A DNA stretch of 64,000 nt from contig NC_049995.1 of NCBI RefSeq assembly GCF_000003815.2, forward strand, positions 4,769,213 to 4,833,212, read 5' to 3'. How positions within the stretch are numbered: the first letter of the stretch is position 1; every line of letters starts with the position of its first letter. Below the pieces are notes generated by a model, which saw nothing but the letters and a program-made list of their open reading frames with translations, had not been told where the DNA came from and searched no databases. The position numbers and the translations under genes are program-made. Of this stretch, positions 9,878 through 20,835 are shown one piece after another. Origin of the DNA: Branchiostoma floridae. Its lineage: Eukaryota > Chordata > Leptocardii > Amphioxiformes > Branchiostomatidae.

Positions 9878-12394
9878 TGCGTACAATACTGCCAAAAATG
9901 ATTTTTCTTATTTTGCTTACCCCATGGACAATTCTCATATGAAGAAAAATATTCTTGCAAAAAGAAAATGTAGAATAAAACTCAAGCAAAACAAGAAACT
10001 GCAAAAAAAATTCTGAAAAGTCAAGCAAAATCTTCTCCTTTTTGTCTTATTATGCAAGAAAAAAAAATCTAGAAATTCTTGCTTTGTTTTAGAACTAGAT
10101 TAAACTTTCAAGAAATACAAGAGTTTTTTCTTCCCTTTCTCCGAATATGACAGGACTTAATTCCTAGAAGAAAAATTTTCTGTGAGGAAGCAAATCAAGA
10201 TAAACAAGAAAAAGCATTTTTGGCATTGTAAGAAAACGAATTTCAAATCGTCTTAAAAACTTAATAAGCAAAAATTTGCAAAATAAGCAAACATTTTTCT
10301 AAGATTTCTTAGGGACAAAATAATTTTCTTCCTGGAAGATAAGTTTTCTGTGAGGAAGCAAAACAAGATAAACAAGAAAAAACATTTTGGCAGTGAACAC
10401 GCGTACGCGCGCTGTCAGAGTCCACAAAGGGTCAAGATATGGGATCACCAATTTTCTCCGACAAATTGCTGACAAATCGCTGATGCAAATAGCCGATTTC
10501 TACTGTACAACGTTGGACGCAGCGGGAGTCCCATGTCTGTGTGTGTGAACAGGAATCTGACGCACAATATGACTTCGTCGTACGCCACCCCTGTCACTTT
10601 TCCTTCAACCAAATGAGGCACCTCGATATGAGCATGACTTTTTTCACAGGGCAGCTATACCATAGCGTCATATCCGGAGTTACAATGAAATCGAATGACG
10701 TCATTTCCTGAGTTACAAAGGAATTGATATACCGTTTTACAAACGACATACTGGTTTAGAAACGAGATAGCACTTTTAGAAATCGTATACATTACAAGAT
10801 TTGAAAGCAGTATCAACTTTTTAAATTCATAGCACCACAGGTGTATTGTCTGCTCAAAAATGGTATTCTTTTTTCAAAACATATATGCGATTTTCAACAA
10901 TACATGTTCAATTTTAAATTTCATATGTATTCTATTCGAAAATGTATATATTGTATTTTTGACACTATTTCTGCCCCATAGTAGGAAGCCGTATAAACTG
11001 CCAATCAGTCGTACTTCAAGGCACAAAAACTTATTTGCGGCGAGGACAACGAAAGATTTACTGAACCTAGTTTGACTTCCATGTGCGATATCGTGCGCTT
11101 ACCTTTGCCCATATGTATACATGTATTCTGTTGTTTTGTTATCGTCTTGTTGGTATAACGTCAATGAAGAGGTTTTCATTAATTAACACATGAAATAGTT
11201 TTAACTTATTCATGTATTTTAACAATCAATTTTAATTGCAATCTATGTATGTAAAATCAACGCAATTCAGTCTGATTGACTGCCAAGTTGAGTTTGATTT
11301 GGTTTGATTTGCCATCGTCCCATGGAACAGAAAATTTTCATTCTGTGAATTAAGCCTCATCTGCTAAAATAATTCCAGAAAGTCCCCCAAATATGGTCAC
11401 GTACTTCAGTTCCTGTTATCTAAGCATCATAATCAGTCCATAATCCTGAGGAGTATGACGATATTTACTGCGATCCAATTTCAGGAAACAACTTCAAAGT
11501 AACACATTGTACTGTCAGTTCTCTCACATGTCGATTCCAAATTTGGGGTTAGCCCTTTCCAACCAAGGACCCTAGAGAACTCTTTCAGCATCTTAGATTG
11601 ATAAGGTGCAGGGAAGAGAAGCATCGCAGCCATTAGCGTATAATTGCATGCATTTCTCGTGCATTGGCGGGCTTCTTTGACTTACGTTTCCTTAGAAGTG
11701 GTGCAGGCAATTACACGAATAGAGGTTAAGTCCCCGGAGGGGTTAGGTAGGTTCTCACATGGCTCAGACATGTGTAAAACGCAGGGACGTTTAGTTAAGC
11801 CCCGGTCTTACCGCCAAGGAGCTTCAGTCGTACTTGTGATCCTCAAAAGGTTCGCAGAGAGCATATTTTACACACCTGATAAACAAATAGGGACTACGAA
11901 TCTTCCATGGCTAGCCTTTTGATCCTGATGAGTTCAGTTAGTAGTAATACAAATGTATATCTTATTGCATTATTCAGAATATGTAACGGTAATATTGGCA
12001 ATTATTTAGTTCCATGTTACTGATTTAGATATCAATTTCGTCGTTTGTTTATGGAGCTTGTTTGTATGTAATTTGTTGGTCTTATCTTTAAGGTATCAAT
12101 CTTTACTGATGCGGGCATGTGAATAACAAAAACAAAACTTTGACAAGAACGTTTTTGTGGTCAAGTGTGTTGAAAATATGACTGAACACACAGAGTACGG
12201 TCTTGGAGTGCGATGTACTACGATTTGTGAAATTGCAAAATTAACACCAGCATCATCAGTTTTGTTATTCCCACCTTCAAGCTCTTTGGTGCAAACGCCT
12301 TTTCCCGTCATTTCTTTTATTGGGGAAAAAATGAAATATGCAAATAGCACAGAATCATTTTGAAACTGGTGTGTAACATGGGCCAAAAGCAACG
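9878..12394. other. Intergenic; one direct repeat
   Basis: No supported exon. A ~55 bp block with TTTTCTGTGAGGAAGCAAA and AAGATAAACAAGAAAAA occurs near 10172 and again near 10346 in the same orientation. The rest is AT-rich with no feature I can name. Confidence 0.45.
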
Positions 12395-12695
12395 CCTATT
12401 GCAGAGCCGTGTAAGGAGCCTCCTAGTAGCGTCAGTGAGTATTGCATTATACAAAGCCTGAAAAGCATGACCGCAAAAGTTGCAGTAACGCCATCAATAT
12501 GATTGCTGTAAATACAGATAAATCTATAACGCGATTACGGTCTACAACATCAACAGGTGGCAGCACTACAGATGACCTGTACAAGAGCGCCTCCTAGCAG
12601 TTTGGGTAAGTATTGCGTCTTACATAGCCTACGAAGCATGGTCACATCTTGCAACAACACCAAATAAATGTGCTTCTCAGTAAATACAGATTACA
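12395..12695. repeat. Diverged tandem duplication, ~170 bp
   Basis: Blocks AGGAGCCTCCTAGTAGCGTC and GAGCGCCTCCTAGCAGTTTG, each followed by a GAGTATTGC or AAGTATTGC stretch, an AAAGCATG block and GTAAATACAGAT, mark two units starting near 12405 and 12575. Confidence 0.6.
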
Positions 12696-12950
12696 ACCAA
12701 AGTACACGAGCGCCACGAAAAAGTCCTGTCGATGTCACTTTTTGAATTTCCCTGATTTTCCTGTGACTCATCCGGGAATCCCCGAAGTTTCACCCTATCG
12801 CTCTGGTCACGTGATCATTACCATATTAGGGAAAGTGAAACCAACGTGACGTCAGTTCCGGGGTTGTAGCAGTGAGGAAGAAGTTGCATGTAGTTGGCAC
12901 GTCTTCCAGGATTTAGTGAGCTGTTTCTTCTTTAATCTCCGCCAAGTTCA

Positions 12951-12998
12951 ATGTCACAGGCCGGACCAACCCCGTGTTCCCCTCCCAACATCGCGGTG
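12951..12998 (+). other. Candidate 5' exon upstream of the Ig-Death gene
   Basis: An ATG at 12951 opens 16 codons (start MSQAGPTPCS) before a good donor, GTAAGT, at 12999. Spliced to the acceptor at 20753-20755 it would reach a stop one codon later, so it could only be a 5' UTR exon carrying a short upstream ORF. It lies in a more GC-rich patch, as first exons often do. No transcript evidence; weak call. Confidence 0.25.
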
Positions 12999-13507
12999 GT
13001 AAGTTAGCTACATGTTTCCTGTTTGTAAAACAGCCTGAAATGCAGAATTTGTGAAACAGTGCTCTACTCTACTCTACTCTAAAACTTTTGTCGCCAGTAT
13101 GATGATTGACATATGACATGTGGCTGTAACTATAAAAGTAGAGCGAGGCTATTGACACACCCAGTGTGTCAATAGCCTAAACAGGCTATTGACACACTGA
13201 GTGTGTCGATAGCCTGTTTAGGCTATTGGCACACTCAGTGTGGCGATAGCCTGTTTAGGCTATTGACACACCCAGTGCTAGAAACCACTAAAATGAGGAA
13301 ATCTTACGATTATATTTGACAATCAACACTCTGAAAAATACAAATGGCATCCTGTGTCCATTATCAACCCAAAATACGATCTTTTTCACGTGTTTACGGC
13401 ACAATTTTAAACATCGGAATCTGCTATCATATACTATGATATAGGGTGCTAGTTTTACTGTCACCGCATGTGATCATGGCAGCCATGTTGGATCGGTTAG
13501 GAACACG

Positions 13508-13940
13508 TAGGGCTGGGTATCGGTACAGCGTACCGGTACGAAACCGGTTTTTCTTATTGGACCGGTCCAGAAAAACCGGACCTGAAAAAATTAGGTGGAC
13601 CGGATGTTGGACCAATTGGAAAATTATCAGATTATTTTATCAGGTATTCACACGTTTTGGCGCTTGCAGATGGAAGAAAATAACAAGAGTGAAGTAGAGT
13701 AGAGTTTATATTAATTTCTACCAAGTTTTACAGCCAATCGTACATGTGCAGTTAGCGTTGTAGGATTTTAAAACGCCAGTGTAAGTCTAATATTCCACCA
13801 AACAGATTTCTTTGTAGTGAAATGGACCATTGGTAAGAGTCATACTGCATCAGGTCCAGGTTCAGGTCCGGACCTGGACCTGATCCTTTGGACCTGAACC
13901 GGACCTGGACCTGAATTTTCTGTACCGGTACCCAGCCCTA
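13508..13940. mobile_element. hAT-type MITE with 8 bp target duplication
   Basis: The ends are TAGGGCTGGGTATCGGTACA and TGTACCGGTACCCAGCCCTA, inverted repeats with one mismatch. GGAACACG is duplicated at 13500-13507 and 13941-13948. An 8 bp target duplication is the mark of hAT transposition. The inside is rich in GGACCGG/GGACCTG repeats. No transposase is encoded. Degenerate relatives are at 4750-4985 and inside 59916-60680. Confidence 0.9.
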
Positions 13941-14261
13941 GGAACACGTTTTCAGCTGTGTTTACCGACGAATTCCTGCCGTATTGGAGAATTGGCGGCC
14001 TCAAAACTTATATCACTAAGGAAGCGAAGTTATAGTTGTTGTTTTACCTCCATTATTTTTAATGTGAAAGAAATATCCTTCCGAGTCGCTGCCGATAGCG
14101 CCGGAACCACACGGCCGAAAATTATGACATGTTTTGTGGTCAGTGTTATTTTTGGTTTATGATGTTAACAGAAACTTTAAAAGTTGTTTATATATAAAAT
14201 ATTCTTATATCAAATGGATGTTTAAAAAGGGACAAGAAAAATTAAAAAAAAAAAAAATTAA

Positions 14262-14347
14262 AAAATCCCCGGCGGGGACTCGAACCGGGTCGTAACTGTT
14301 ATCACGAATTCCCGGCTCATCGCTCTATCCACTACGCTACGCCAAAC
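14262..14347 (-). repeat. tRNA-like sequence (SINE head or tRNA pseudogene)
   Basis: On the minus strand an A-box-like TAGTGGATAGAGC is followed by a perfect B box, GGTTCGAGTCC, and about 12 bases farther by T runs that could end Pol III transcription. A seven-pair acceptor with G-U pairs and a weak anticodon stem can be drawn, but the T stem mispairs and the base before the anticodon is not T. This is therefore unlikely to be a working tRNA. Confidence 0.5.
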
Positions 14348-14582
14348 ATACACGATGAGGGCTGTATTAACAGGTATCCAAATGTAGGGCATAACTTGAA
14401 TACGTCCGTTCATTCCAAGATTCAAAGATTCCAATGTCTAATCTTCCGAACAATGTCTAATCAACTATTGCTTGTGTAAAATATTGCCGGAAAGGCATGT
14501 TACAAGCTCTGATTGGCTGACTGGCATCTCGGTGTGTCAATAGCCTGTTTGGCTATTGGCACACTGAGTGTGTCAATAGCCA

Positions 14583-15324
14583 CAGCGATATTAAAGTATA
14601 ATAGTTCAATCAAGTAAGACACAGCATGCAGTACTTGGGACCTGGTTGCAGGTTGTTTGTTAGTAAGTTATCTTGTACATGTAATTTGCTAAAAAAACAA
14701 GAAATAACTGAATTTGCTAACACACAGTACGTTTAGACAGAGCCCTGGTTTGCAACTTACTGTTACAACATTTTTATTGTGATTCATACTCGATGATTCA
14801 TGATCAATGCATCCACAATGCTTTAAAAACAGAACTGAGTCTATGTTTCAGTATGTACGTAGGTTAGGGCATGTAGAATCATGGTATGCTGATTTTTAGT
14901 GTTAAACGTTGGAGGGGGAGGGGGTTATAATATTTCTCAGAGCAGTCAGGTTGATGGGGAAAGTCGTGACCTAATTTTTGCACCCCTCCATTCTCAAATT
15001 GTAAGCTATGTATATGTTTACATCTACAGTACTGTATGGATTAAAGGATCAATATGGTGATAAATTGTCTATCATGTAGACATACATGTACATGTTCTTC
15101 AACTTCAATTTGACAGTAAACAATGAGTGATCACTATAGATTCTTATTTTTTAAATTAATATTTATCATGTCATGCTTGTGTCAATGGGAAGAATTACGT
15201 CAAGTGACAAAAAGCGGTCTTGTTAGCCATTGTAAAGTTGTATTGCAACGGTTTTAGTTTTTTTTACTGATTCTTGCGATTTTTTACGATATAATGTAAT
15301 AGTCTGATAAGTATCTAATTCCAG
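14583..15324. other. No gene seen
   Basis: AT-rich sequence without supported exons or terminal repeats. Confidence 0.45.
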
Positions 15325-15630
15325 CTCAAAAAAGAACAAGAAACAGTCATGCCTTCAAATACCAGAGTTACCGACCTAGAATTGATGTGTTCAAAAATTC
15401 TTACTTTCCCAGAACTATCATAGAGTGGAATTTGTTATCACCAAGTAGTACGTAGGGGCATCTTCTCTTGGTAGTTTTAAAGAACGCTTGCAGATAGATG
15501 TGCAAAGTTAGGTGTGATGGGTTGTTCAGTGTAATATAACCAGCTGCTGCCACGCCGTGTGCCTGCGAAGCTGGTGTGTTACGCCGAACGGCAGTTATAC
15601 CGGCTATGTAGATACAGATACAGATACAGT
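15325..15630 (+). pseudogene. LINE reverse-transcriptase 3' end
   Basis: The plus frame reads RTRNSHAFKYQSYRPRIDVF, then SYFPRTIIEWN, and meets a stop after LLSPSST. SFFPRTI..WN is the classic C-terminal signature of CR1/L2-like ORF2 proteins. It is followed by the same 3' UTR as the copy at 8640-8985, ending in GATACAGATACAGATACAG repeats. The insertion is truncated at the 5' side and dead. Confidence 0.75.
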
Positions 15631-15856
15631 CTTTGTATAACAGTCATTTCAACAATTTAGGTCATGTTACCTTTTCTACGTTAGATTATATAACTACATA
15701 AACCCCAACTGTTTATGCATATGATTGACAGAAAGCTTGGATAAGTTGGCTGTTCCATTCTCAGTGCTAAATTAACTGTAACTAATATGTTTCCTCCACA
15801 TTCAAGTGGATTTACCAGTGCTTGCTTAGGGCTGTCCGTCGTTGCCGACGATGACG

Positions 15857-18800
15857 TCACGTTCGGTTGACCGCATGTGTTCTTTGGTGGCTGGTAAGTC
15901 CGATTCTGGATTTGCACGTCCTGCCGCACTCTTCGCATATGTGGTTGCTGGAAGTGGATGTGTTGCTAGTTGGCAGGTGCCGGCGTCGTCTTCTTTCTTC
16001 GTACTGCTGGTTGAAGCTGGCGGTGAATCTTGCAGCCCCCGCAGCACACTCCTGTCTCCATCTGTTTCTGTCAGCTGCAGAGGTCTCGAGGCCCTGCGGA
16101 GGTATGCCACACTTCTTGAGGTTTGCTTTCAGGTTGTCCTTGAAGCGTTTATGCTGTCCCCCTACTGTTCGTTTACCCTTGGTGAGTTCCCCGTACAGCA
16201 TGTGTCTAGGTAGGCGATTGCCAGGCATGCGTATGACATGGCCGGCCCACCTGAGTTGCCTCTGGAGGAGCAGTGTTTCCAGTGGTTCGGTGTCAGCCCT
16301 GCGTCGAATCTCGGCATGTGGGACCTTGTGCCACCACTTAAGTCCAAGTATTCTTTGCAGACATCTCGTGTGGAACTGCTCGAGCATGCGAATGTGCCGT
16401 CTGTATGGTGTCCAGGCCTCACTAGCGTACAAGAGGATAGACAGACAGATGGCTTTGTACACTGCCACTTTGGTTTTAATTGTGAGGTCCTTGTTGAGAA
16501 ATACCCTGGATGCAAGTCTCCCAAAGGATGAAGAGGCTAGCCCGATGCGTCTCTGCACCTCATCCGTGATGTCGCCTGTGACACTTAGCACCGATCCTAA
16601 GTAGGTGAATGCTGGGACACTCTTCAGTGCTGTGTCTTTGATGGAGAACGCGGCAGGCTCTGTACCAGGCCGACCCAGGTCCATGGCCTCCGTCTTACCA
16701 CAGTTAATGAGAAGCCCAGCCCGTGTATAGGTATCATCCAGCGTGTTGAGGTTTCTCTGTAGTCCTGCAGCTGTTGAGCCAGTAACGGCGGCATCATCAG
16801 CATATTGTAGCTCCAGTATGTCCTCTTGTGTGACCCTCGTGTGAGCTTTCAGCCTGCGCAGGTTGAACAGGTTGCCGTCCAGCCGGTATGTGAGAGAGAT
16901 GCAGTCCTCGGGTTTTATTCGCTGCTTGGCTGCCAACATCACTGCAGCGAGGAATAAGTTGAAGATCACTGGGGCAATGACGCATCCTTGTCTAACACCT
17001 GTGCAGACTTCGAAGGGATCGGACTTGCCCCCGCCGCCTATGACTCTCACTCTAGCTCCATCGTGCAGTGCTTTAAGGACCCTTAGGAACCTGTCGGGAC
17101 AGCCAAATCTCCCCAGTACCTCCCACAGCAACGGCCTGTTTACTGTATCAAAGGCCTTGGTTAGGTCTATAAAGACCATGTAGAGATCCTGGTGTTGTTC
17201 CCTGCATTTCTCCTGAACTTGTCTAAGTACGAAGATCATGTCGACAGTGCTGCGGTCCTTTCTGAAGCCGCACTGGCTTTCTGGGAGGACCTCTTCCGCT
17301 ACTGCCTTGATGAGTCTCAGGAGCATGATCCTAGAGAGCACCTTGCCCGCGCTTGACAGGAGTGAGATGCCACGACTGTTGCTACAGGATGCCCTATCTC
17401 CCTTCTTCTTGTAGATGCTGACAAGGTCTGCGTCTTTCCATTGCTGAGGGACACAGCCTGAGTTCCAGCAAGCCACCACGAAGGAATGTAGACAGAGGGC
17501 AACTGCCTCACCTCCGTGCCGCAGGATTTCACCTGGAACTTCATCAGGGCCTGCTGCCTTGTTGTTTTTGAGGGAGTTCACTGATGCCTGCACCTCTTCA
17601 AGTGTTGGGGGATCATCGAGGCTCTCCAGCACTGGGAGCTTTGGGACATCGTCCAGGACGCTGTCATCGACTTCTGTGTGTCTATTCAGGAGCTGTCTGT
17701 AATGTTCTGCCCATCGGGCCAGAATGGCAGCTTTCTCGGTTATAAGGGTTGTTCCATCTGCGCTTCGGACTGGGAAGTTTGAACCTCGCCTTGGCCCGTA
17801 GGCAGCCTTCAGAGCACAGTAGAATTGTTGCTGGTTTCCCTTGTCCGCGTAGCCCTGTATTTCTGTGGCGAGGCGGGTCCACCATTCGTTTTTCATTTTC
17901 CTAATTTCTCGCTGTGCTTGAGACCGGACTTCAGCAAGCCTGGCTCTGTTAGCTGGTGATGGGCTCCTTAGGACGGCGGCATGAGCGGAGTGTTGCTCCC
18001 TTAGGAGGGTGTGTATGTCCTCTCTCTGCTCGTCAAACCAGTCTCTGTTCCGTTTGGTGGTGGTGCCAAGTACTTGGCGTGCAGTGGTGTTGAGGGTGCT
18101 GGCTACTGCTTCCCAGGCAGTGGTCAGGAGCTCTGTGTCTGCAGTCAAGTCTTCCAGTGCGTGGGAAAGACGACTGGCCAGTGCCGTTTGTAGTTCTTCT
18201 CTTTTGCCACTGTCTTCTAGGGCCCTGGTGTTAAGTTTTCCAGCATGTGCATTCTTACGTGCGTGTTTCTTGATGTGTATTTCAAGTCTTGTGCGTACCA
18301 TTCTATGGTCAGTCCATCCTTGTGCTCCTCTCATAACTCGTGTGATTTTAACGTCTTTCCGGTCAAGTTGCCGTACTAGGACATAGTCCAGCATGTGCCA
18401 TCTTTTTGACCTTGGATGCATCCATGTGGTCTTGTGCATTGTGCGCAGTTGAAAAAGTGTATTTGTGATCACGAGGTCGTGCTCAGCACAGAAGGAGAGG
18501 AGGCGCAGTCCGTTGTCGTTACACTTGCCTACGCCGTGGACTCCCATCACTCTCTGCCACAGGTGATGGCTGTTTCCAACTCGGGCGTTGAAGTCCCCTA
18601 GTATGGCCAGTTTGTCTGCATGTGGAACTGCTCTTACGGCTGTGTTTAAGGCCTCGTAGAATGAGTCTTTTTCCGCATCACTAGCAACAAGTGTGGGTGC
18701 GTATGTGCTTATCAGAGTCAGGTATCTGTTGTTCTGTAGAGGTATACGCCATGTCATTATCCTTTCACTTAGTCCTTGAGGGTCTTCCTTTGCTACTTTC

Positions 18801-19141
18801 AGGAGTTCTGTTCGAATTGCAAAACCTACTCCATATAGCCTTCTTTCATCCTCAGGGAGGCCTTTCCAGAAGAAGGTGTAACCTTCGCCTTCCTCAGTCA
18901 ACGAACCCTCCTCTGCTAGTCGTGTCTCTGAGAGTGCAGCTATGTCTATGTTGTACCTGCCTAATTCAGCTGCGATCAGTGCGGTACGCCGTTCAGGACA
19001 TTCAGATTGGTCATTGTCAAGTAATGTTCTTATATTCCAGCTTGCAAGTGTTAGGTTTATTCTCTTCTTCTTGTTGCGACCGCATATGTGGGACGCCACG
19101 ACAGGTACGGCCGCCTGCCCGTGGTAAGTTGGAGCGAACAA
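15857..19141 (-). CDS. Non-LTR retrotransposon ORF2: APE endonuclease, reverse transcriptase, C2H2 finger
   Basis: A continuous 1,094-codon frame. The N-terminal endonuclease carries SWNIRT (~35), ALSETRL (~70), GDFNARVG (~181) and TDHRMV, the metal-binding and catalytic blocks of APE-type nucleases. Reverse-transcriptase blocks follow: DLTKAFDTVN, TGVRQGCVIAP, LQYADDAA (~781, catalytic YADD) and NCGKTEAM. The C-terminus ends in one canonical C2H2 finger (CEECGRTCKS...HQRTH, ~1066-1086). Together these nick target DNA and copy the element's RNA into it. The frame has no ATG ahead of the endonuclease: the first methionine is ~129, the frame opens after a stop just upstream, and 19141 is a TTG. 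So either the start is lost or frameshifted, or a non-ATG start is used. The clade is uncertain (RTE-like or a relative). It sits between the candidate 5' exon at 12951 and exon 1 of the Ig-Death gene. Confidence 0.9.
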   Translation of the reverse strand: MFAPTYHGQAAVPVVASHICGRNKKKRINLTLASWNIRTLLDNDQSECPERRTALIAAELGRYNIDIAALSETRLAEEGSLTEEGEGYTFFWKGLPEDERRLYGVGFAIRTELLKVAKEDPQGLSERIMTWRIPLQNNRYLTLISTYAPTLVASDAEKDSFYEALNTAVRAVPHADKLAILGDFNARVGNSHHLWQRVMGVHGVGKCNDNGLRLLSFCAEHDLVITNTLFQLRTMHKTTWMHPRSKRWHMLDYVLVRQLDRKDVKITRVMRGAQGWTDHRMVRTRLEIHIKKHARKNAHAGKLNTRALEDSGKREELQTALASRLSHALEDLTADTELLTTAWEAVASTLNTTARQVLGTTTKRNRDWFDEQREDIHTLLREQHSAHAAVLRSPSPANRARLAEVRSQAQREIRKMKNEWWTRLATEIQGYADKGNQQQFYCALKAAYGPRRGSNFPVRSADGTTLITEKAAILARWAEHYRQLLNRHTEVDDSVLDDVPKLPVLESLDDPPTLEEVQASVNSLKNNKAAGPDEVPGEILRHGGEAVALCLHSFVVACWNSGCVPQQWKDADLVSIYKKKGDRASCSNSRGISLLSSAGKVLSRIMLLRLIKAVAEEVLPESQCGFRKDRSTVDMIFVLRQVQEKCREQHQDLYMVFIDLTKAFDTVNRPLLWEVLGRFGCPDRFLRVLKALHDGARVRVIGGGGKSDPFEVCTGVRQGCVIAPVIFNLFLAAVMLAAKQRIKPEDCISLTYRLDGNLFNLRRLKAHTRVTQEDILELQYADDAAVTGSTAAGLQRNLNTLDDTYTRAGLLINCGKTEAMDLGRPGTEPAAFSIKDTALKSVPAFTYLGSVLSVTGDITDEVQRRIGLASSSFGRLASRVFLNKDLTIKTKVAVYKAICLSILLYASEAWTPYRRHIRMLEQFHTRCLQRILGLKWWHKVPHAEIRRRADTEPLETLLLQRQLRWAGHVIRMPGNRLPRHMLYGELTKGKRTVGGQHKRFKDNLKANLKKCGIPPQGLETSAADRNRWRQECAAGAARFTASFNQQYEERRRRRHLPTSNTSTSSNHICEECGRTCKSRIGLTSHQRTHAVNRT

Positions 19142-19545
19142 TGTTTAGGCCACCTTTTCTAGGCCCTTCCCCAGCTTTGGGGTGGGCAGTGTGATCCCTG
19201 AAAAGGGCTGCCCAGACGCTTCAGGCGCTGCCTTCGGGGGCTGTCGCTCCTCTTCCAGCCATCCGACGACCATCAGCACTGAAGCCGCCACACGTGCAGG
19301 TTAAGAGCTGAGAGCTTCTGGTTGCGTCTCACCTGCTCCCGTCACTCCGCCCCTATCGCCGTGGGACTTGAGACTTGGTGCGGAAATGCTTCTGTGACAT
19401 GCGGTCGGTAGAAGTGAAGCATGTGCTTGAGAGGTTTTAAGTGTAGAGGGAGCGCACGAGCCCAATCCACTGTCTTGACCGTCCTGGCGAGTGCTCCAGT
19501 ACCACTCCCTGCCATTTACCAGTACCACTTAAATAAGCTGCCATT
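19142..19545 (-). mobile_element. Probable 5' region of the LINE
   Basis: GC-rich sequence continuous with the ORF above and unlike the AT-rich surroundings, which resume near 19550. It is probably the 5' UTR or the remains of an upstream ORF. No protein domain was recognised. Confidence 0.5.
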
Positions 19546-19600
19546 GTAATTTCAAAACTGACTTGTTCACAGAGTCAACAATTTTGAGCCCTATCACTTA

Positions 19601-19972
19601 GGCCACACCAATTTAATTCCTTGGTTCACGGATTCGCTCGTTCCTATTTTTTGGAAAAAAAAAATAAAAATAAGAATTACCACTCAGCAAATTTTCACCA
19701 TTAATGAAACCATTCACCAATTTTCTGGTGTAGCAAATTGGCCTTTATAATAAATTATATCATAAGCTCCTTAAAGTGTGGGTACAGGTGCTGTTACTGT
19801 ACAATAATAGTGTTTTTGTACTTTTTTCAAGCTGAAAACTTTTTTTCTTTATGTTTGGGATTAGCCGTTACCTTTCCCTGAACCATTTTACAATTTTTAT
19901 TTTTATTTCGCCCTCTCGCTCCATATTTTTTATGAAAAAATCCGTGAACCAAGAAATTAAATTGGTGTGGCC
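19601..19972. mobile_element. PIF/Harbinger-type MITE (TTA target)
   Basis: GGCCACACCAATTTAATTCC pairs with AATTAAATTGGTGTGGCC over ~35 bases, and TTA flanks both sides (19598-19600, 19973-19975). A 3 bp TWA duplication and GGCCA ends fit PIF/Harbinger. Related ends with TAA occur at 26599-27133 and 59916-60680. Confidence 0.75.
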
Positions 19973-19975
19973 TTA

Positions 19976-20755
19976 GGCTAACAATAAGTGAATAACTCCC
20001 CTATTAAATTCTATACCTATGTTATAAAAAATATGATTTTAACCATGCAGAAAGTTTGCTTGAACCAAAGTTTCACGTGTTAAAAGTTTAGTTTGATTTG
20101 AATTGATATTTTTCACATTTGGTATTTTCCCAAACTTGATACAAAATAAATTAATAGGTATATGTGTATAATGAATAGGCATGTGTAACGGTATATCAAG
20201 TTGTTTGCTTGGTAAACAATTATTTTCGCTGTCAATACTGTACATAAACAACAAATATCTACTTTCAAAGTTTACAGGAGAGAGAATGCAACATGCATGT
20301 ATATTCAGTCTATGTAAAAAATGTTGTTTTTCCTGTTTCAGTCCAGAAAAAGTTAGGGTCAGTAGGTAGGGTTTATCTTTTTTTCTTGTCATTTTTTAGG
20401 CTGGTCAAAGTCCAGTGATTACAATGAGAGTTGAACAAAGTAAACTGAAATGTGTGAGGACACTTGAAGTTGTCTTTCAATGTCAAACTTTAATTTTGTG
20501 CATAATAGATTCATCTATCCTTCATTAGATAGGACAAGCAGTGTTTTTACTTCAATAGGAAGCAGGCTGAGGAAAAAAATTCTAACTGGAAGCCATGTGA
20601 CTCCACTGCCCACCCCCCCAAAAAAGTTTGGGGTCAGCAGGTTTTTCTATGGTAGGTAGGGAAACAGGAAACACAACATTTTTTTCCTAGGTAGGTAATC
20701 AGATGTACAATAAGTGCGAGTTGTTTTAACTTTCCTTATTTGTTTCCGCGTGCAG
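19976..20755. other. No gene seen
   Basis: AT-rich sequence upstream of exon 1 of the Ig-Death gene, with no core promoter motif I would defend. It ends in a good pyrimidine tract and CAG (20753-20755), so 20756 can be read as a splice acceptor. Confidence 0.4.
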
Positions 20756-20835
20756 ACATGAATACAGCTGCTGTACCCTGTCAACAATGGCCGACACGGA
20801 AATGGGAACAGGTCAAAGGTCATCCCAGCGGCAAG
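20756..20835 (+). CDS. Ig-Death gene exon 1 (start codon)
   Basis: The exon lies between CAG at 20753 and GTGAGA at 20836. The ATG at 20787 gives 16 codons plus one base (phase 1), matching the next exon. Another ATG at 20758 is in a different frame and would not read into the Ig domain, so 20787 is preferred. Confidence 0.55.

Larger units (their letters stand above)
13143..14582. repeat. Palindromic repeat clusters at both ends of a ~1.4 kb block
   Basis: At 13146-13275 the unit GGCTATTGACACAC...GTGTGTCAATAGCC recurs about three times head to head. A further pair is at 14528-14582 and ends with GTGTGTCAATAGCC. The two clusters could be the ends of one element, into which the hAT MITE (13508-13940) and a tRNA-like piece are inserted. 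No clean target duplication was found. Confidence 0.5.

Noticed and set aside
12096-12392. 98-codon minus frame
   Set aside because: No recognisable motif, no splice or codon support, and an overlapping plus frame of similar quality.
14262-14347. Functional tRNA gene on the minus strand
   Set aside because: The B box is perfect and T runs follow, but the T stem does not pair and the base before the anticodon is not T.
15867-16604. 245-codon plus-strand frame opposite the LINE
   Set aside because: It is antisense to the reverse transcriptase; codon use and composition follow the minus-strand ORF.
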